Origin: an uncultured Corynebacterium sp.
Lineage (GTDB): Bacteria > Actinomycetota > Actinomycetes > Mycobacteriales > Mycobacteriaceae
Reading direction: 5' to 3'
Length of the DNA: 64,000 bases
NCBI RefSeq assembly: GCF_946998835.1
Contig: NZ_CAMQAZ010000010.1
Location: forward strand, 1 to 64,000
Both the position numbers and the translations under genes were made by a program. Below the pieces are notes generated by a model, which saw only the letters and a program-made list of their open reading frames with translations, was not told the origin of the DNA and ran no database searches. Positions 52,131 through 60,856 of the stretch are shown here, piece after piece; position 1 is the first letter of the stretch; every line of letters starts with the position of its first letter.

Positions 52131-54665
52131 CTACCCCTGAATGATGCGCAGCGAAGCCAGCCTGACTTCGCCGTATTCATCAGAGGCAGCCAAGTCAACG
52201 TCTGCTTCAAACCGCCAACCGTGATCGCCCTCAGGATCATCGAGTATCTGGACCACACGCCAGATTCCCTCGCCAGCTTTGCGGTTGATGGAAATCATAT
52301 CGCCGCCACGAGCCTTGGCATCGATGCCAATGTCGTCATACTCGTCGAAGTAATCATCCATTGCCGCGGGCCAATCCGGTGCGTCATCAAGGTAGTTATC
52401 CAGGTCAGCAAGCTCTTCCTCCTTCTCAAAGGCAAAGAGCTGCACGTGGCGGAACATAAGATTTCGAACCATCCGGGTGAAAGCGCGTTCGTTTCCAGTC
52501 AGTGGCCGTGATTCATCGTTGCCGAAAGCCGCTTCCTTGAGAGTTTCCTCGTCCAACGGCTTGTCTGGGTCGGCCATTTGCGCCCATTCATCGACGAGGG
52601 AGTTATCCACCTGCACAACGAGCTCGCCGAGCCACTCCACGATGTCGCGGAGCTCCTCGTTAGCGGCCTCCGGTGGGAGAGTGTGTCGCAAGGTGCGCCA
52701 GGCATCGGTGAGGTAGCGCAGGAAAATACCCTCGGAGCGGGCAATTCCGTATTCAGACACGACGTCCGAGAACGTCATGGCCTTTTCCACCATCTCGCGC
52801 ACCACTGATTTGGGAGACAGCGAAAACTCACGCACCCACGGGTGACCTTGAGCATAGGTGTCGAACGCGCCCTCCAGCTCGTCGGCAAGCGGCATGGGCC
52901 ATGTGATGTCTTCGACAATGTTCATACGTTCGGTGTAATCGACGCCCTCGGCCTTGAGTGCGGCAATTTCTTCTCCGCGAGCCTTCTTTTGCTGTGCAAT
53001 GAGCAGTGGGCGAGGATCTTCCAGAATCGACTCGAAGACGCTGATGACATCGAGTGCGTAGTTCGGGCTGTCCTTGTCCAGGAGCTCGAGCGCCGCAATC
53101 GCAAAAGGCGACAGTGGTTGGTTGAGCGCGAAGTCACGCTGCAGTTCCATTGTCAGTTCGGGGCGGCAGTCATCGCCCTCGCCATGCGTGACGACGATTC
53201 CCGCGTTGACCAGACCGCGGTAGAGCTCGATTGCAGTCAGAATCGCCTCGTTTTGTTGGTGGCGGGTGTCGTGATTGGTGCGCAGCAAATGACGCATGTG
53301 TTCGTAGGTATCGCCGCCGCGGGCAATCACGTTGAGGAGCATGCCGTTAGTAACAGCAAAGCGGCTGGTTAGCGGCTCTGGCGGCTGAGACACGATTTTG
53401 TCGAAGGTCTTTTCCGACCACGTCACTTCGCCCTTGGGAACGGACTTTAGGCGCAGTTTTTTCAGTTTTGCCTCGTCTTGGCCTGCGCGGCGACGCAACT
53501 TGGCGTTTTCGATTTCATGCTCAGGGGCCTCCACGACGACAGTGCCCTCGGTGTCATAACCAGCGCGGCCGGCGCGTCCAGCAATCTGGTGGAACTCGCG
53601 CGACTTGAGAATACGGCTACGACGGCCATCGAACTTGGCCAATCCAGTAATCAGTACCGTACGAATAGGCACGTTGATTCCGACACCAAGGGTGTCAGTG
53701 CCGCAAATGACCTTCAACAGACCTGTCTGCGAAAGGCGTTCGACGAGGCGACGGTACTTCGGCAGCATTCCCGCGTGGTGCACGCCAATGCCTTGGCGCA
53801 CCAGCTTGGAAAGAACTCGACCAAAGGCTGTCGTAAACCGGAAATCGCCAATCTCTTCGCGAATCCGCTCCTTTTCTTCCTTTGTTAGCAGTTTCAATCC
53901 AGTGAGCGCCTGCGCCTGCTCAGCTGCTTGACGCTGAGAGAAAAAGACGACATAAATCGGGGCTTTGCCGGATTCCAAGAGCTCTGCCAGCGTGTCATGA
54001 ACTGGCGTATAGACATAGTGGAAATCCAGCGGCACCGGGCGTGTCGTACCCGTAACGAGGTTGACGTCGAGCCCCGTGCGTTCCTTCAAATCGGTCTCAA
54101 ACTTATGAGTGTCGCCGAGAGTGGCCGACATCAGTAGGAATTGGCACCGGGGCAGCTCGAGCAACGGCACCTGCCATGCCCAGCCGCGGTCAGGGTCCGC
54201 GTAGAAGTGGAATTCATCCATAACCACCTGGTCAATATCGGCATCGGCACCGTCGCGCAGAGCAATATTGGCGACAATCTCCGCGGTTGCACAGATGATG
54301 GGAGCGCCACCATTGACCGTGGCATCGCCGGTCATCATACCGACGTTCTCTGCGCCGAAGACCTCGCAGAGGGCAAAAAACTTCTCGCTGACCAACGCCT
54401 TAATCGGCGCGGTATAAAAGCTGCGCTGTCCGCGGGCAAGCGCACAGAAATGGGCGGCGATTGCAACCATCGACTTACCCGAACCTGTCGGAGTGGCGAG
54501 GATGACATGGTCGCCACCAGCAAGACCAATTGCGGCCTCTTCCTGCGCGGGGTAGAGCGTTATGCCTTGAGCCCTGGTCCAGGCAATGAATGAGTCCATA
54601 ATCGCATCATCGAAAAGGGACTCAGGAACCTCAGCTAGGTCGGGAAGCATTTCAGATAGTGACAC
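52131..54665 (-). CDS. DEAD/DEAH-box helicase with DUF3516-type C-terminus
   Basis: A 844-residue SKI2-like superfamily 2 helicase typical of actinobacteria. Motifs: I ATPTGSGKS near residue 58, II MDEFHFY near 148, III MSATLGD near 176, VI QIAGRAGRAGYD near 365. The C-terminal half matches the DUF3516 region found only in this helicase group. GTG 54665 is chosen because TAGGGT (54678-54673) lies exactly 7 nt upstream; GTG 54674 is the in-frame alternative. Probably RNA-active, but its substrates are unknown. Confidence 0.85.
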   Translation of the reverse strand: MSLSEMLPDLAEVPESLFDDAIMDSFIAWTRAQGITLYPAQEEAAIGLAGGDHVILATPTGSGKSMVAIAAHFCALARGQRSFYTAPIKALVSEKFFALCEVFGAENVGMMTGDATVNGGAPIICATAEIVANIALRDGADADIDQVVMDEFHFYADPDRGWAWQVPLLELPRCQFLLMSATLGDTHKFETDLKERTGLDVNLVTGTTRPVPLDFHYVYTPVHDTLAELLESGKAPIYVVFFSQRQAAEQAQALTGLKLLTKEEKERIREEIGDFRFTTAFGRVLSKLVRQGIGVHHAGMLPKYRRLVERLSQTGLLKVICGTDTLGVGINVPIRTVLITGLAKFDGRRSRILKSREFHQIAGRAGRAGYDTEGTVVVEAPEHEIENAKLRRRAGQDEAKLKKLRLKSVPKGEVTWSEKTFDKIVSQPPEPLTSRFAVTNGMLLNVIARGGDTYEHMRHLLRTNHDTRHQQNEAILTAIELYRGLVNAGIVVTHGEGDDCRPELTMELQRDFALNQPLSPFAIAALELLDKDSPNYALDVISVFESILEDPRPLLIAQQKKARGEEIAALKAEGVDYTERMNIVEDITWPMPLADELEGAFDTYAQGHPWVREFSLSPKSVVREMVEKAMTFSDVVSEYGIARSEGIFLRYLTDAWRTLRHTLPPEAANEELRDIVEWLGELVVQVDNSLVDEWAQMADPDKPLDEETLKEAAFGNDESRPLTGNERAFTRMVRNLMFRHVQLFAFEKEEELADLDNYLDDAPDWPAAMDDYFDEYDDIGIDAKARGGDMISINRKAGEGIWRVVQILDDPEGDHGWRFEADVDLAASDEYGEVRLASLRIIQG

Positions 54666-54672
54666 GCTTCCC

Positions 54673-54678
54673 ACCCTA
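54673..54678 (-). promoter_or_regulatory. Leaderless-type promoter of the DUF3516 helicase
   Basis: TAGGGT on the minus strand ends 7 nt before GTG 54665. Confidence 0.4.
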
Positions 54679-54692
54679 GCGGTAACCCCGGA

Positions 54693-55952
54693 TTAGAAGC
54701 GGAACCAGGGCTTCCAGCCACGCCGGCGGCGCCGCTTCTCCGGCTCGTCGGATTCTTCGGGCTCAGTCGGATTTTCCTGTGGCTGTTCGACCTCCGGATG
54801 AATATCCTCCGGTTCTTCCGAAGATGGCTGCTCAGCCTGGTCACCGGTAGTCGTCTCCGCAGTCGAATCCTCTGTTGGCGCCTCCTCAGTCTCTGCAGTC
54901 TCTGCAGTCTCTTCAGTCTCTTCAGCTTCCGCGTCGGCATCACCCAGCGTGGCCGCTGACGATTCAATGTCGGCCGGGGCCTCCGCCTCGTCGTCAAGCG
55001 AGGGAGAATTCTCCACGGGACGTAGTGGCTGAGAGGCGAGGAACTTTTCGAACTCTGCGCCGATTTCGTCAGCGGACGGCATCTCACCGTCGGGGCCGAG
55101 CAGAGGAGACGTCTCCAACTCGTGACGGCGTTGCGCCTCCTGGTCATACTGCTCTTCGAGAAGATTGACCAGCTGAGAAACCTCGCCGGAATCATTCGTT
55201 TGATTATTGAGCAGCTCCGCTACCCGCGCGGACTCATTCTCCAACGCCTCAAGTGGGAGCTCGAGTTTCGCCAGCCTAGAGACCTCTTGCAACAGTCTAA
55301 GCGACGCCAGCGGATACTCAGACGCAGCGACATAGTGCGGAACCTGCGCGGTGAAGCCGAAGGCATCACAACCGCGCCGCGCGAGCTCGTACTCGATATT
55401 CAAGCTTGCAGCACCCGGTACAGTGACGCGATTGCCCCAAGTATTCATATCGTTCAGTTTCCGCTTGTCTGTGCCATGGGCGATGATGCCCAGCGGGCGG
55501 GTGTGCGGAACTGTCATCGGCGCAGAGTACAGCGACACTGTCCGACCGACATCGTAGCGCTCTGCTAAATCTGCAACAGCAGTCGAAAAAGCCTCCCACC
55601 GCATATCTGGCTCCGGTCCGGAAAGCAGCAAGAAAGGCTTGCCGACGTTGTCGCGAACCACATTGAGGGACAGGTTCAAATCGGATATATCCACAATCTG
55701 GTCGTGGTTCATCGTCACAGCAGGACGGCGGGAACGATAATCAACCAGCTCGTCGATAGAAAAGTGCACTAATGGGCGGTGCTCGAGAGCGTCCAACAGG
55801 AAACTAGCCGATTCCGAGACGGCATTACCGGCATCCGCATAACCACTGAGTGCAATGACCAGGGTCAGATGCCCCTCGCTTCCCGTTACATCAGGAACCG
55901 GGAAAACAACCTCGTACATATTGTCCTGAGGCCTGTCGGTCGGATCAATCAC
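54693..55952 (-). CDS. PAC2 (proteasome assembly chaperone 2) family protein
   Basis: A 419-residue protein whose first 280 residues form a PAC2 domain: VIALSGYADAGNAVSESASFLLDAL near 35 and TQVPHYVAASEYPLASLRLLQEVSRL near 210. From about 300 it is disordered and highly acidic (Glu/Thr/Ala repeats), ending in the basic KRRRRRGWKPWFRF. GTG 55952 is chosen because GGAGG lies 9 nt upstream. Corynebacterium has no 20S proteasome, so the role is not proteasome assembly; actinobacterial PAC2 proteins are uncharacterised. Confidence 0.85.
   Translation of the reverse strand: MIDPTDRPQDNMYEVVFPVPDVTGSEGHLTLVIALSGYADAGNAVSESASFLLDALEHRPLVHFSIDELVDYRSRRPAVTMNHDQIVDISDLNLSLNVVRDNVGKPFLLLSGPEPDMRWEAFSTAVADLAERYDVGRTVSLYSAPMTVPHTRPLGIIAHGTDKRKLNDMNTWGNRVTVPGAASLNIEYELARRGCDAFGFTAQVPHYVAASEYPLASLRLLQEVSRLAKLELPLEALENESARVAELLNNQTNDSGEVSQLVNLLEEQYDQEAQRRHELETSPLLGPDGEMPSADEIGAEFEKFLASQPLRPVENSPSLDDEAEAPADIESSAATLGDADAEAEETEETAETAETEEAPTEDSTAETTTGDQAEQPSSEEPEDIHPEVEQPQENPTEPEESDEPEKRRRRRGWKPWFRF
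54890..54925. repeat. Four tandem 9-bp repeats in the PAC2 acidic tail
   Basis: Two copies of TCTCTGCAG (54890-54907) are followed by two of TCTCTTCAG (54908-54925). They encode Glu-Thr-Ala/Glu units in frame; copy-number change would alter tail length without a frameshift. Confidence 0.85.
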
Positions 55953-56180
55953 GTACGACAACCTCCTGCATCACATTTTTCATCCTTTGAAGTAAGCAAC
56001 CAGGATACCGCAGAGAATATTCCAGTTATCCACAAGTTGAAAGTAGTCCACAGAAACGTCGATTTTTCGACTCTCGTCGAAGCAGGACTGACGGTGATTC
56101 GATAACAATGAGAGCCACTAGACGGCAAGGATTCTCACGCCGTCGGGGATATTCCAATGGGGGAAAGGGGTAAAGAAACA

Positions 56181-57293
56181 ATGGGGGACAACAGAAACTG
56201 TGGCGCAGGGCGGATACCTGAGATTGAGCCGAGCGTCTTTCTAACCAATCTGCCGGGAATCGTCGGATTCTATCCGCGGGGACAAGTGGTAATTGCGGCG
56301 CTATACCGTCAGCAAGTCGAAGATCTCATCGATGGCAAGGTCAAGTTTGATCCGTCTGCACACGCAGGTCCGATGCTGATTAAGGATGTTGCATCGATGG
56401 AGAGCAATCCTGATTTAGTCAGGGCAGCGGCAGATTTCCTACTGGATGAAGGATGCACACACGCGGAAGTATTCATAATCGACGAATCATGGGGAATTGA
56501 AAAGGACTCCACGCCCATCACCGGGTGGTTGCGAGAAGGGGGACTGCACAATGTTCGTCTGGCAGGTGTCGCCACTATCGCTGCTGGCGAGGTTGTCACG
56601 GATGAGGCCGGCGAGATTGTGGGCATTGTCGGCGACAGTTTGATGACAGAGAACGCGAATCTTATCTCGCGGCAGGGTGAGCAGATCTTCAAAAATTATG
56701 AGGAGTACCGGAGATATTTTCGTGGCGGCCAATTCCGGGATAGTGAGGACCGAGCTCAAATTGAAAAGCTTCGGGAGCGAGCGCTGGCTGTGGAGCAGCC
56801 GCGGAAGCTCAAAATTGGTTCCGATAATCCCGCTCTCATTGAGCACTTCGACATGCTGAAAACGGTGGTGGAAAATGTTGCCGATGGTGTCATGGATGCG
56901 CACGAGGCAGTGCGCGATGAAACCAGTGGTTATGCCATTGCGGCTGCATTAACCAACGTCACCCTGCGCGATATGTCCATGATTTTCATTACCACGCAGC
57001 TCGCACAGGCGATGGGTGAAATCTGGCATGAGGCCGCAATCGTGCACCGTGGGAATGTGCGAGCTAATGCACTAGCTTGCTTTGCCATTGCGAAGTTTGC
57101 AGCTGGACTGGAAAACTACGCGCAGACAGCTCTCGATGAGGCAGCAGGGGAGCAACCGAATCATTCACTGACGCAATTACTGGAAATTGCGGTCGCCAAT
57201 CACATTGTGCCGAGGTGCGTTGGCACAATTCTCAGCGCTGCACAAGAGGTGCTACGCAGGGTATACAAGGTGAAAATGCCTCGCATTGATTAG
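56181..57293 (+). CDS. DUF4192 protein
   Basis: A 370-residue actinobacterial DUF4192 protein of unknown function. It shows the family start IEPSVFLTNLPGIVGFYPRGQVVIAAL and the later GNVRANALACFAIAKFAAG and DEAAGEQPNHSLTQLLEIA. ATG 56181 is preferred because AAAGGGG lies 10 nt upstream; ATG 56157 is in frame but lacks a ribosome site. It is located between PAC2 and galE as in C. glutamicum, and converges on galE. Confidence 0.8.
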   Translation: MGDNRNCGAGRIPEIEPSVFLTNLPGIVGFYPRGQVVIAALYRQQVEDLIDGKVKFDPSAHAGPMLIKDVASMESNPDLVRAAADFLLDEGCTHAEVFIIDESWGIEKDSTPITGWLREGGLHNVRLAGVATIAAGEVVTDEAGEIVGIVGDSLMTENANLISRQGEQIFKNYEEYRRYFRGGQFRDSEDRAQIEKLRERALAVEQPRKLKIGSDNPALIEHFDMLKTVVENVADGVMDAHEAVRDETSGYAIAAALTNVTLRDMSMIFITTQLAQAMGEIWHEAAIVHRGNVRANALACFAIAKFAAGLENYAQTALDEAAGEQPNHSLTQLLEIAVANHIVPRCVGTILSAAQEVLRRVYKVKMPRID

Positions 57294-57320
57294 CGACCCG
57301 CTCAGGCGGTGACGTGGCTA

Positions 57321-58304
57321 TTAGCGGTGCGCGGAGTGGGCGCGGTCTCCGAGGTTCTTGGTGTACTCCCATGCATCGGCGACGATGGTCTCCAGCTCGG
57401 TGTGGTTGGGCTTCCAACCGAGCTCGTCCATTGCGCGCTGGGAGGAGGCAATAAGAGTTGCCGGATCGCCGGCCCTGCGCGGCGCATCTTCAGCGGGGAT
57501 TGGATGGCCAGTGACCTTACGGCAGGTCTCGATCACCTGACGAACTGAGAAACCGTCTCCAGAACCGAGGTTGAAAATACGGTGCGTGCCCGGCTTGTTG
57601 GACTCCAGTGCCAAGACGTGTGCATCCGCGAGGTCCTTGATGTGGATGTAGTCGCGGACAGCGGTGCCATCGGCAGTCGGCCAGTCATTACCAAAGACCA
57701 TAATCTTTTCGCGGTGACCGAGCGCAACCTGCAACACCAGTGGAATCAGATGAGTTTCCACCTCGCGGTTCTCGCCAAAACCACCCCATGCGCCCGCAAC
57801 ATTGAAGTAGCGAAGACTGGTTGCGCCGATGTTGTAGGCCTTGGCATAAGAGGCGATGGCATAGTCCATCGCCAGCTTGGTGGCACCGTAGGGGTTGGTT
57901 GGTGCGGTGGGCATGTCTTCGGTAATTGGAGTCTTCTCTGGTTCGCCGTAGGTCGCAGCTGTAGAGGAGAACACAAGGTTATTGGTGCCGGTATCCCGCA
58001 TCGCATCGAGGAGCTTCAGAGTCTGGCCCACATTGTTGTGCCAGTAGTCAGAAGGAACCTCGACGGACTCGCCGACAAGCGATTTCGCAGCGAAGTGCAC
58101 TACGCCATCGAAACTGCCGGAGGAGAGAACATCGTAGGCCTTGTCAGCCACGTCACCTTCGACCAGCTTCGCACCTTCCGGGACCGCATCGCGGTTACCG
58201 ACCGAGAAGTTATCCAAAATGGTGACGTCGTGGCCAAGAGAGATTAAGACTGCGGAACAAACGCTGCCGACGTAGCCGGCACCGCCAGTAACTAGGAGTT
58301 TCAT
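57321..58304 (-). CDS. galE: UDP-glucose 4-epimerase
   Basis: Interconverts UDP-glucose and UDP-galactose, which supplies galactose for arabinogalactan in corynebacteria. A 327-residue extended SDR with the NAD loop TGGAGYVGS (6-14) and the catalytic Tyr139 and Lys143 in the YxxxK motif. Its start overlaps the dtxR stop by four bases, so the two are co-transcribed. Confidence 0.95.
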   Translation of the reverse strand: MKLLVTGGAGYVGSVCSAVLISLGHDVTILDNFSVGNRDAVPEGAKLVEGDVADKAYDVLSSGSFDGVVHFAAKSLVGESVEVPSDYWHNNVGQTLKLLDAMRDTGTNNLVFSSTAATYGEPEKTPITEDMPTAPTNPYGATKLAMDYAIASYAKAYNIGATSLRYFNVAGAWGGFGENREVETHLIPLVLQVALGHREKIMVFGNDWPTADGTAVRDYIHIKDLADAHVLALESNKPGTHRIFNLGSGDGFSVRQVIETCRKVTGHPIPAEDAPRRAGDPATLIASSQRAMDELGWKPNHTELETIVADAWEYTKNLGDRAHSAHR

Positions 58305-58981
58305 TTAATGATCACCATGATTGCGTGAGAAAGGGTATCTGGAATATCAAGTGAATGATCGCCGCGAGCAAGTGTCACACGACCTGCGGCAACTTCGGCA
58401 AGAGCCTCGATGCCTGGCATAATGCCGGCCTTGTGGAGGCGCTTCATATAGCTTTGCTCAACCTGCAGAATCTCGTTGATTTGGACGACCTCAATTGTGT
58501 ACTCACCGGGGTTCAGATCGGACAGGCGGCGGACGTTTTCCAATGGCTCTGGTGATTGGGTACCACCGAGATCTTCCAAACCGGGAATTGGGTTGCCGAA
58601 CGGGGAGCACGTATAGCAGTCGAGGACATCGAGGAGTTTGCGTTCGACCTCGTCGCTCATTACGTGTTCCCAGCGGCATGCTTCGTCGTGGACCTTGTCC
58701 CATTCAAGGCCAATGATGTCGGTAAGAAGGCGCTCGGCCAGGCGATGCTTGCGCATAACAGCCGTGGCGAGCCTGCGCCCCTCGTCGGAAAGCTGCAGGC
58801 TGCGATCTGCAGCGACTACGAGAAGGCCATCCCGTTCCATTCGGGCTACGGTTTGGCTAACGGTCGGTCCCGACTGCTCAAGGCGTTCGGCAATGCGAGC
58901 ACGCAAAGGGATGATGCCCTCTTCCTCGAGCTCGAAAATCGTACGTAAGTACATTTCCGTGGTGTCGACCAAATCCCTCAC
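58301..58981 (-). CDS. dtxR: Iron-dependent repressor DtxR
   Basis: Fe2+-activated repressor of iron uptake and virulence genes. The 226-residue protein matches diphtheria DtxR residue for residue at the metal sites: Met10, Cys102, Glu105 and His106 (primary), His79, Glu83 and His98 (ancillary). Helix-turn-helix at about 27-50, dimer domain to about 140, SH3-like C-terminal domain from about 148. GGAGG lies 6-8 nt before GTG 58981. It lies between sigB and galE, the conserved corynebacterial order. It probably controls the feo operon in this window. Confidence 0.97.
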   Translation of the reverse strand: MRDLVDTTEMYLRTIFELEEEGIIPLRARIAERLEQSGPTVSQTVARMERDGLLVVAADRSLQLSDEGRRLATAVMRKHRLAERLLTDIIGLEWDKVHDEACRWEHVMSDEVERKLLDVLDCYTCSPFGNPIPGLEDLGGTQSPEPLENVRRLSDLNPGEYTIEVVQINEILQVEQSYMKRLHKAGIMPGIEALAEVAAGRVTLARGDHSLDIPDTLSHAIMVIIK

Positions 58982-59132
58982 GGTTTTCCTCCGATAACAC
59001 AGTCTTAAAATATTTCACTCAAGTATTAGGATAGCCACACTTGCGTTAAAAAGATGCTAGGGCTCGCAAATCTAGTGGCTTTTGGGTGATGAGGCGGCAA
59101 CGAACGCAGCGAATGAACGTTGTCAGTGTCGC

Positions 59133-59297
59133 TTAGGTGAGAAGTGGGAGATAGTTAACGAACGCCGTCAAGCGCGAGCCGAAAAGGAAAATGCCGACCG
59201 CCACTGTGAGAAAACCCCAAAGCGGGTCGACATTGAAGTCCAGTTCTAACTCGGTACTAGGAATTGAAATCTTATCCCTGGTACCGGCTAGACAGCG
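59133..59297 (-). CDS. Possible small membrane-protein frame directly after sigB
   Basis: The 164-base frame after the sigB TAA stays in the sigB frame for 54 codons to a TAA at 59135-59133. It encodes an acidic stretch (STELELDFNVD), then a clear hydrophobic helix (PLWGFLTVAVGIFLFGS), then LTAFVNYLPLLT. There is no ATG, GTG or TTG before the helix, so translation would need stop readthrough or a rare start (ATT 59268 or CTG). The rest of the 316-base dtxR-sigB gap holds no other gene. Speculative. Confidence 0.3.
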   Translation of the reverse strand, partial: RCLAGTRDKISIPSTELELDFNVDPLWGFLTVAVGIFLFGSRLTAFVNYLPLLT

Positions 59298-60287
59298 TTA
59301 GTTGGCATACTCGCGCAGCTTGTCGGCACGCTCGCCTTCGCGCAGCTTGGCCATCACTTCACGCTCAATCTGACGGACACGTTCACGGGATAGGCCGAAG
59401 TGGCGGCCAATCTGATCTAGTGTACGTGGTAGACCGTCATCGAGACCGTAGCGCAGCTTAATAACTTCCTGCTCTCGAATCTCAAGAGTGGAAAGGACCT
59501 TGCGAACATCGTGGTGACGCAGGGAGGCAACGACTGCTTCCTCGGCGTCGGTTGCCTCAGAATCCTCAATGAAGTCACCCAGCGGAGCTTCTTCATCAGT
59601 GCCGACCGGCATATCCAAGCTCACCGGATCACGAGATTGACGCAGCAGCATTTCAATCTTGGCCTCCGGAATACCGGATTCTTCTGCAAGCTCTTCATTG
59701 GTAGCCTCACGCCCAAGCTGCTGATAGAGCTCACGCTTGATGCGGGAAATCTTGTTGACCTGCTCAACCAGGTGGACGGGAAGGCGGATAGTGCGCGATT
59801 GATCGGCCATGCCGCGGGTAATGGCTTGGCGAATCCACCATGTTGCGTAGGTGGAGAACTTAAAGCCCTTGGTGTAGTCGAACTTCTCCATAGCGCGAAT
59901 CAAACCCAAGTTGCCCTCTTGAATCAGGTCCAGCAATGGCATGCCGCGGTTGGTGTAGCGCTTGGCCAGAGAAACGACGAGACGGAGGTTGGCTTCGAGG
60001 AGGTGCGACCGAGCAGCCTGGCCTTCCTTCGCCAAAATCTTGACATCACGCTTCTTTGCCCGGGTCATTTTTGCGCCGGTCTGCAGCAAGTGCTCAGCGT
60101 AAACGCCGGCTTCAATGCGCTTGGAGAGCTCAACCTCTTCTTCAGCGCTAAGAAGAGCAGTTTTGCCGATGCCGTTCAAATACACACGAACCAAATCGGC
60201 GGACGGGTTGGAGTTGTTGCCGCTTCGGCGCCCCTTGTCCCGTGGCTGACCTTCCAGTTCGTTATTTTGAATGTCGGCACTCTTCAT
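59298..60287 (-). CDS. sigB: RNA polymerase sigma factor SigB
   Basis: Group 2 sigma factor used in stress and the stationary-phase transition in C. glutamicum. The 329-residue product has region 1.2 (NPSADLVRVYLNGIGKTALL), region 2 with DLIQEGNLGLIRAMEKFDYTKGFKFSTYATWWIRQAI near 120-155, region 3, and region 4 helix-turn-helix (TLDQIGRHFGLSRERVRQIE near 295). It lacks the long SigA N-terminus. AGGAGG precedes the ATG. Adjacent to dtxR as in other corynebacteria. Confidence 0.95.
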   Translation of the reverse strand: MKSADIQNNELEGQPRDKGRRSGNNSNPSADLVRVYLNGIGKTALLSAEEEVELSKRIEAGVYAEHLLQTGAKMTRAKKRDVKILAKEGQAARSHLLEANLRLVVSLAKRYTNRGMPLLDLIQEGNLGLIRAMEKFDYTKGFKFSTYATWWIRQAITRGMADQSRTIRLPVHLVEQVNKISRIKRELYQQLGREATNEELAEESGIPEAKIEMLLRQSRDPVSLDMPVGTDEEAPLGDFIEDSEATDAEEAVVASLRHHDVRKVLSTLEIREQEVIKLRYGLDDGLPRTLDQIGRHFGLSRERVRQIEREVMAKLREGERADKLREYAN

Positions 60288-60421
60288 GAATCTGCCTCCT
60301 GGATTTTAAGTGGATTCAATCAATACAACGCACGGAGTTACGAAAATGTTCCCGTGAAAGATGATGAATGTCAATAGGGTAATTTTGGCATGCAAATATA
60401 ATGTTTAGAAGATCGGGTCGA

Positions 60422-60856
60422 CTAGCATTCCACGAGGACTGTAAAGGGGCCATCATTGACCGACGCTACCTCCATCATTGCCCCAAATTGGCCCGTCTCG
60501 ACCGTCAAGCCACGATTCCGCAAATATTCCACAATTTTTTCGATGATTGGTTCAGCCTCTGGGCCGGGAGCTGCATTGACCCACGACGGCCGCCGCCCCT
60601 TCTTCGTCGCCCCCATCAGGGTGAATTGGCTAACGACGAGCACAGGAGCGCCAGCATCGACAGCGCTGAGTTCGCCGTCAAGGATGCGTAACTCCGCAAT
60701 CTTGCGGGCCATCGTTTCCCACGCGTCGGCAGCGTCTTCACGGCCAACGCCTACGAGGGCCAAAATAGCGCCGGTGTTACCTCCATCGACGTGACCGACA
60801 ACAGAACCGTCGACGGTGACTGAAGCGGTTTTTACTCGGGTGAGAACTGCCTTCAT
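60422..60856 (-). CDS. dtd: D-aminoacyl-tRNA deacylase
   Basis: Removes D-amino acids mistakenly loaded on tRNA. The 144-residue DTD-family protein has the active-site SQFTLMG (about 76-82) and the Gly-cis-Pro region NAAPGPEAEP (about 93-102). It begins directly after the methyltransferase stop on the same strand, with no spacer, so is likely translationally coupled. Confidence 0.93.
   Translation of the reverse strand: MKAVLTRVKTASVTVDGSVVGHVDGGNTGAILALVGVGREDAADAWETMARKIAELRILDGELSAVDAGAPVLVVSQFTLMGATKKGRRPSWVNAAPGPEAEPIIEKIVEYLRNRGLTVETGQFGAMMEVASVNDGPFTVLVEC

Noticed and set aside
56026..56034. Perfect DnaA-box string TTATCCACA upstream of the DUF4192 gene
   Set aside because: A single box is expected by chance; there is no cluster, AT-rich element or dnaA/dnaN nearby to suggest an origin.
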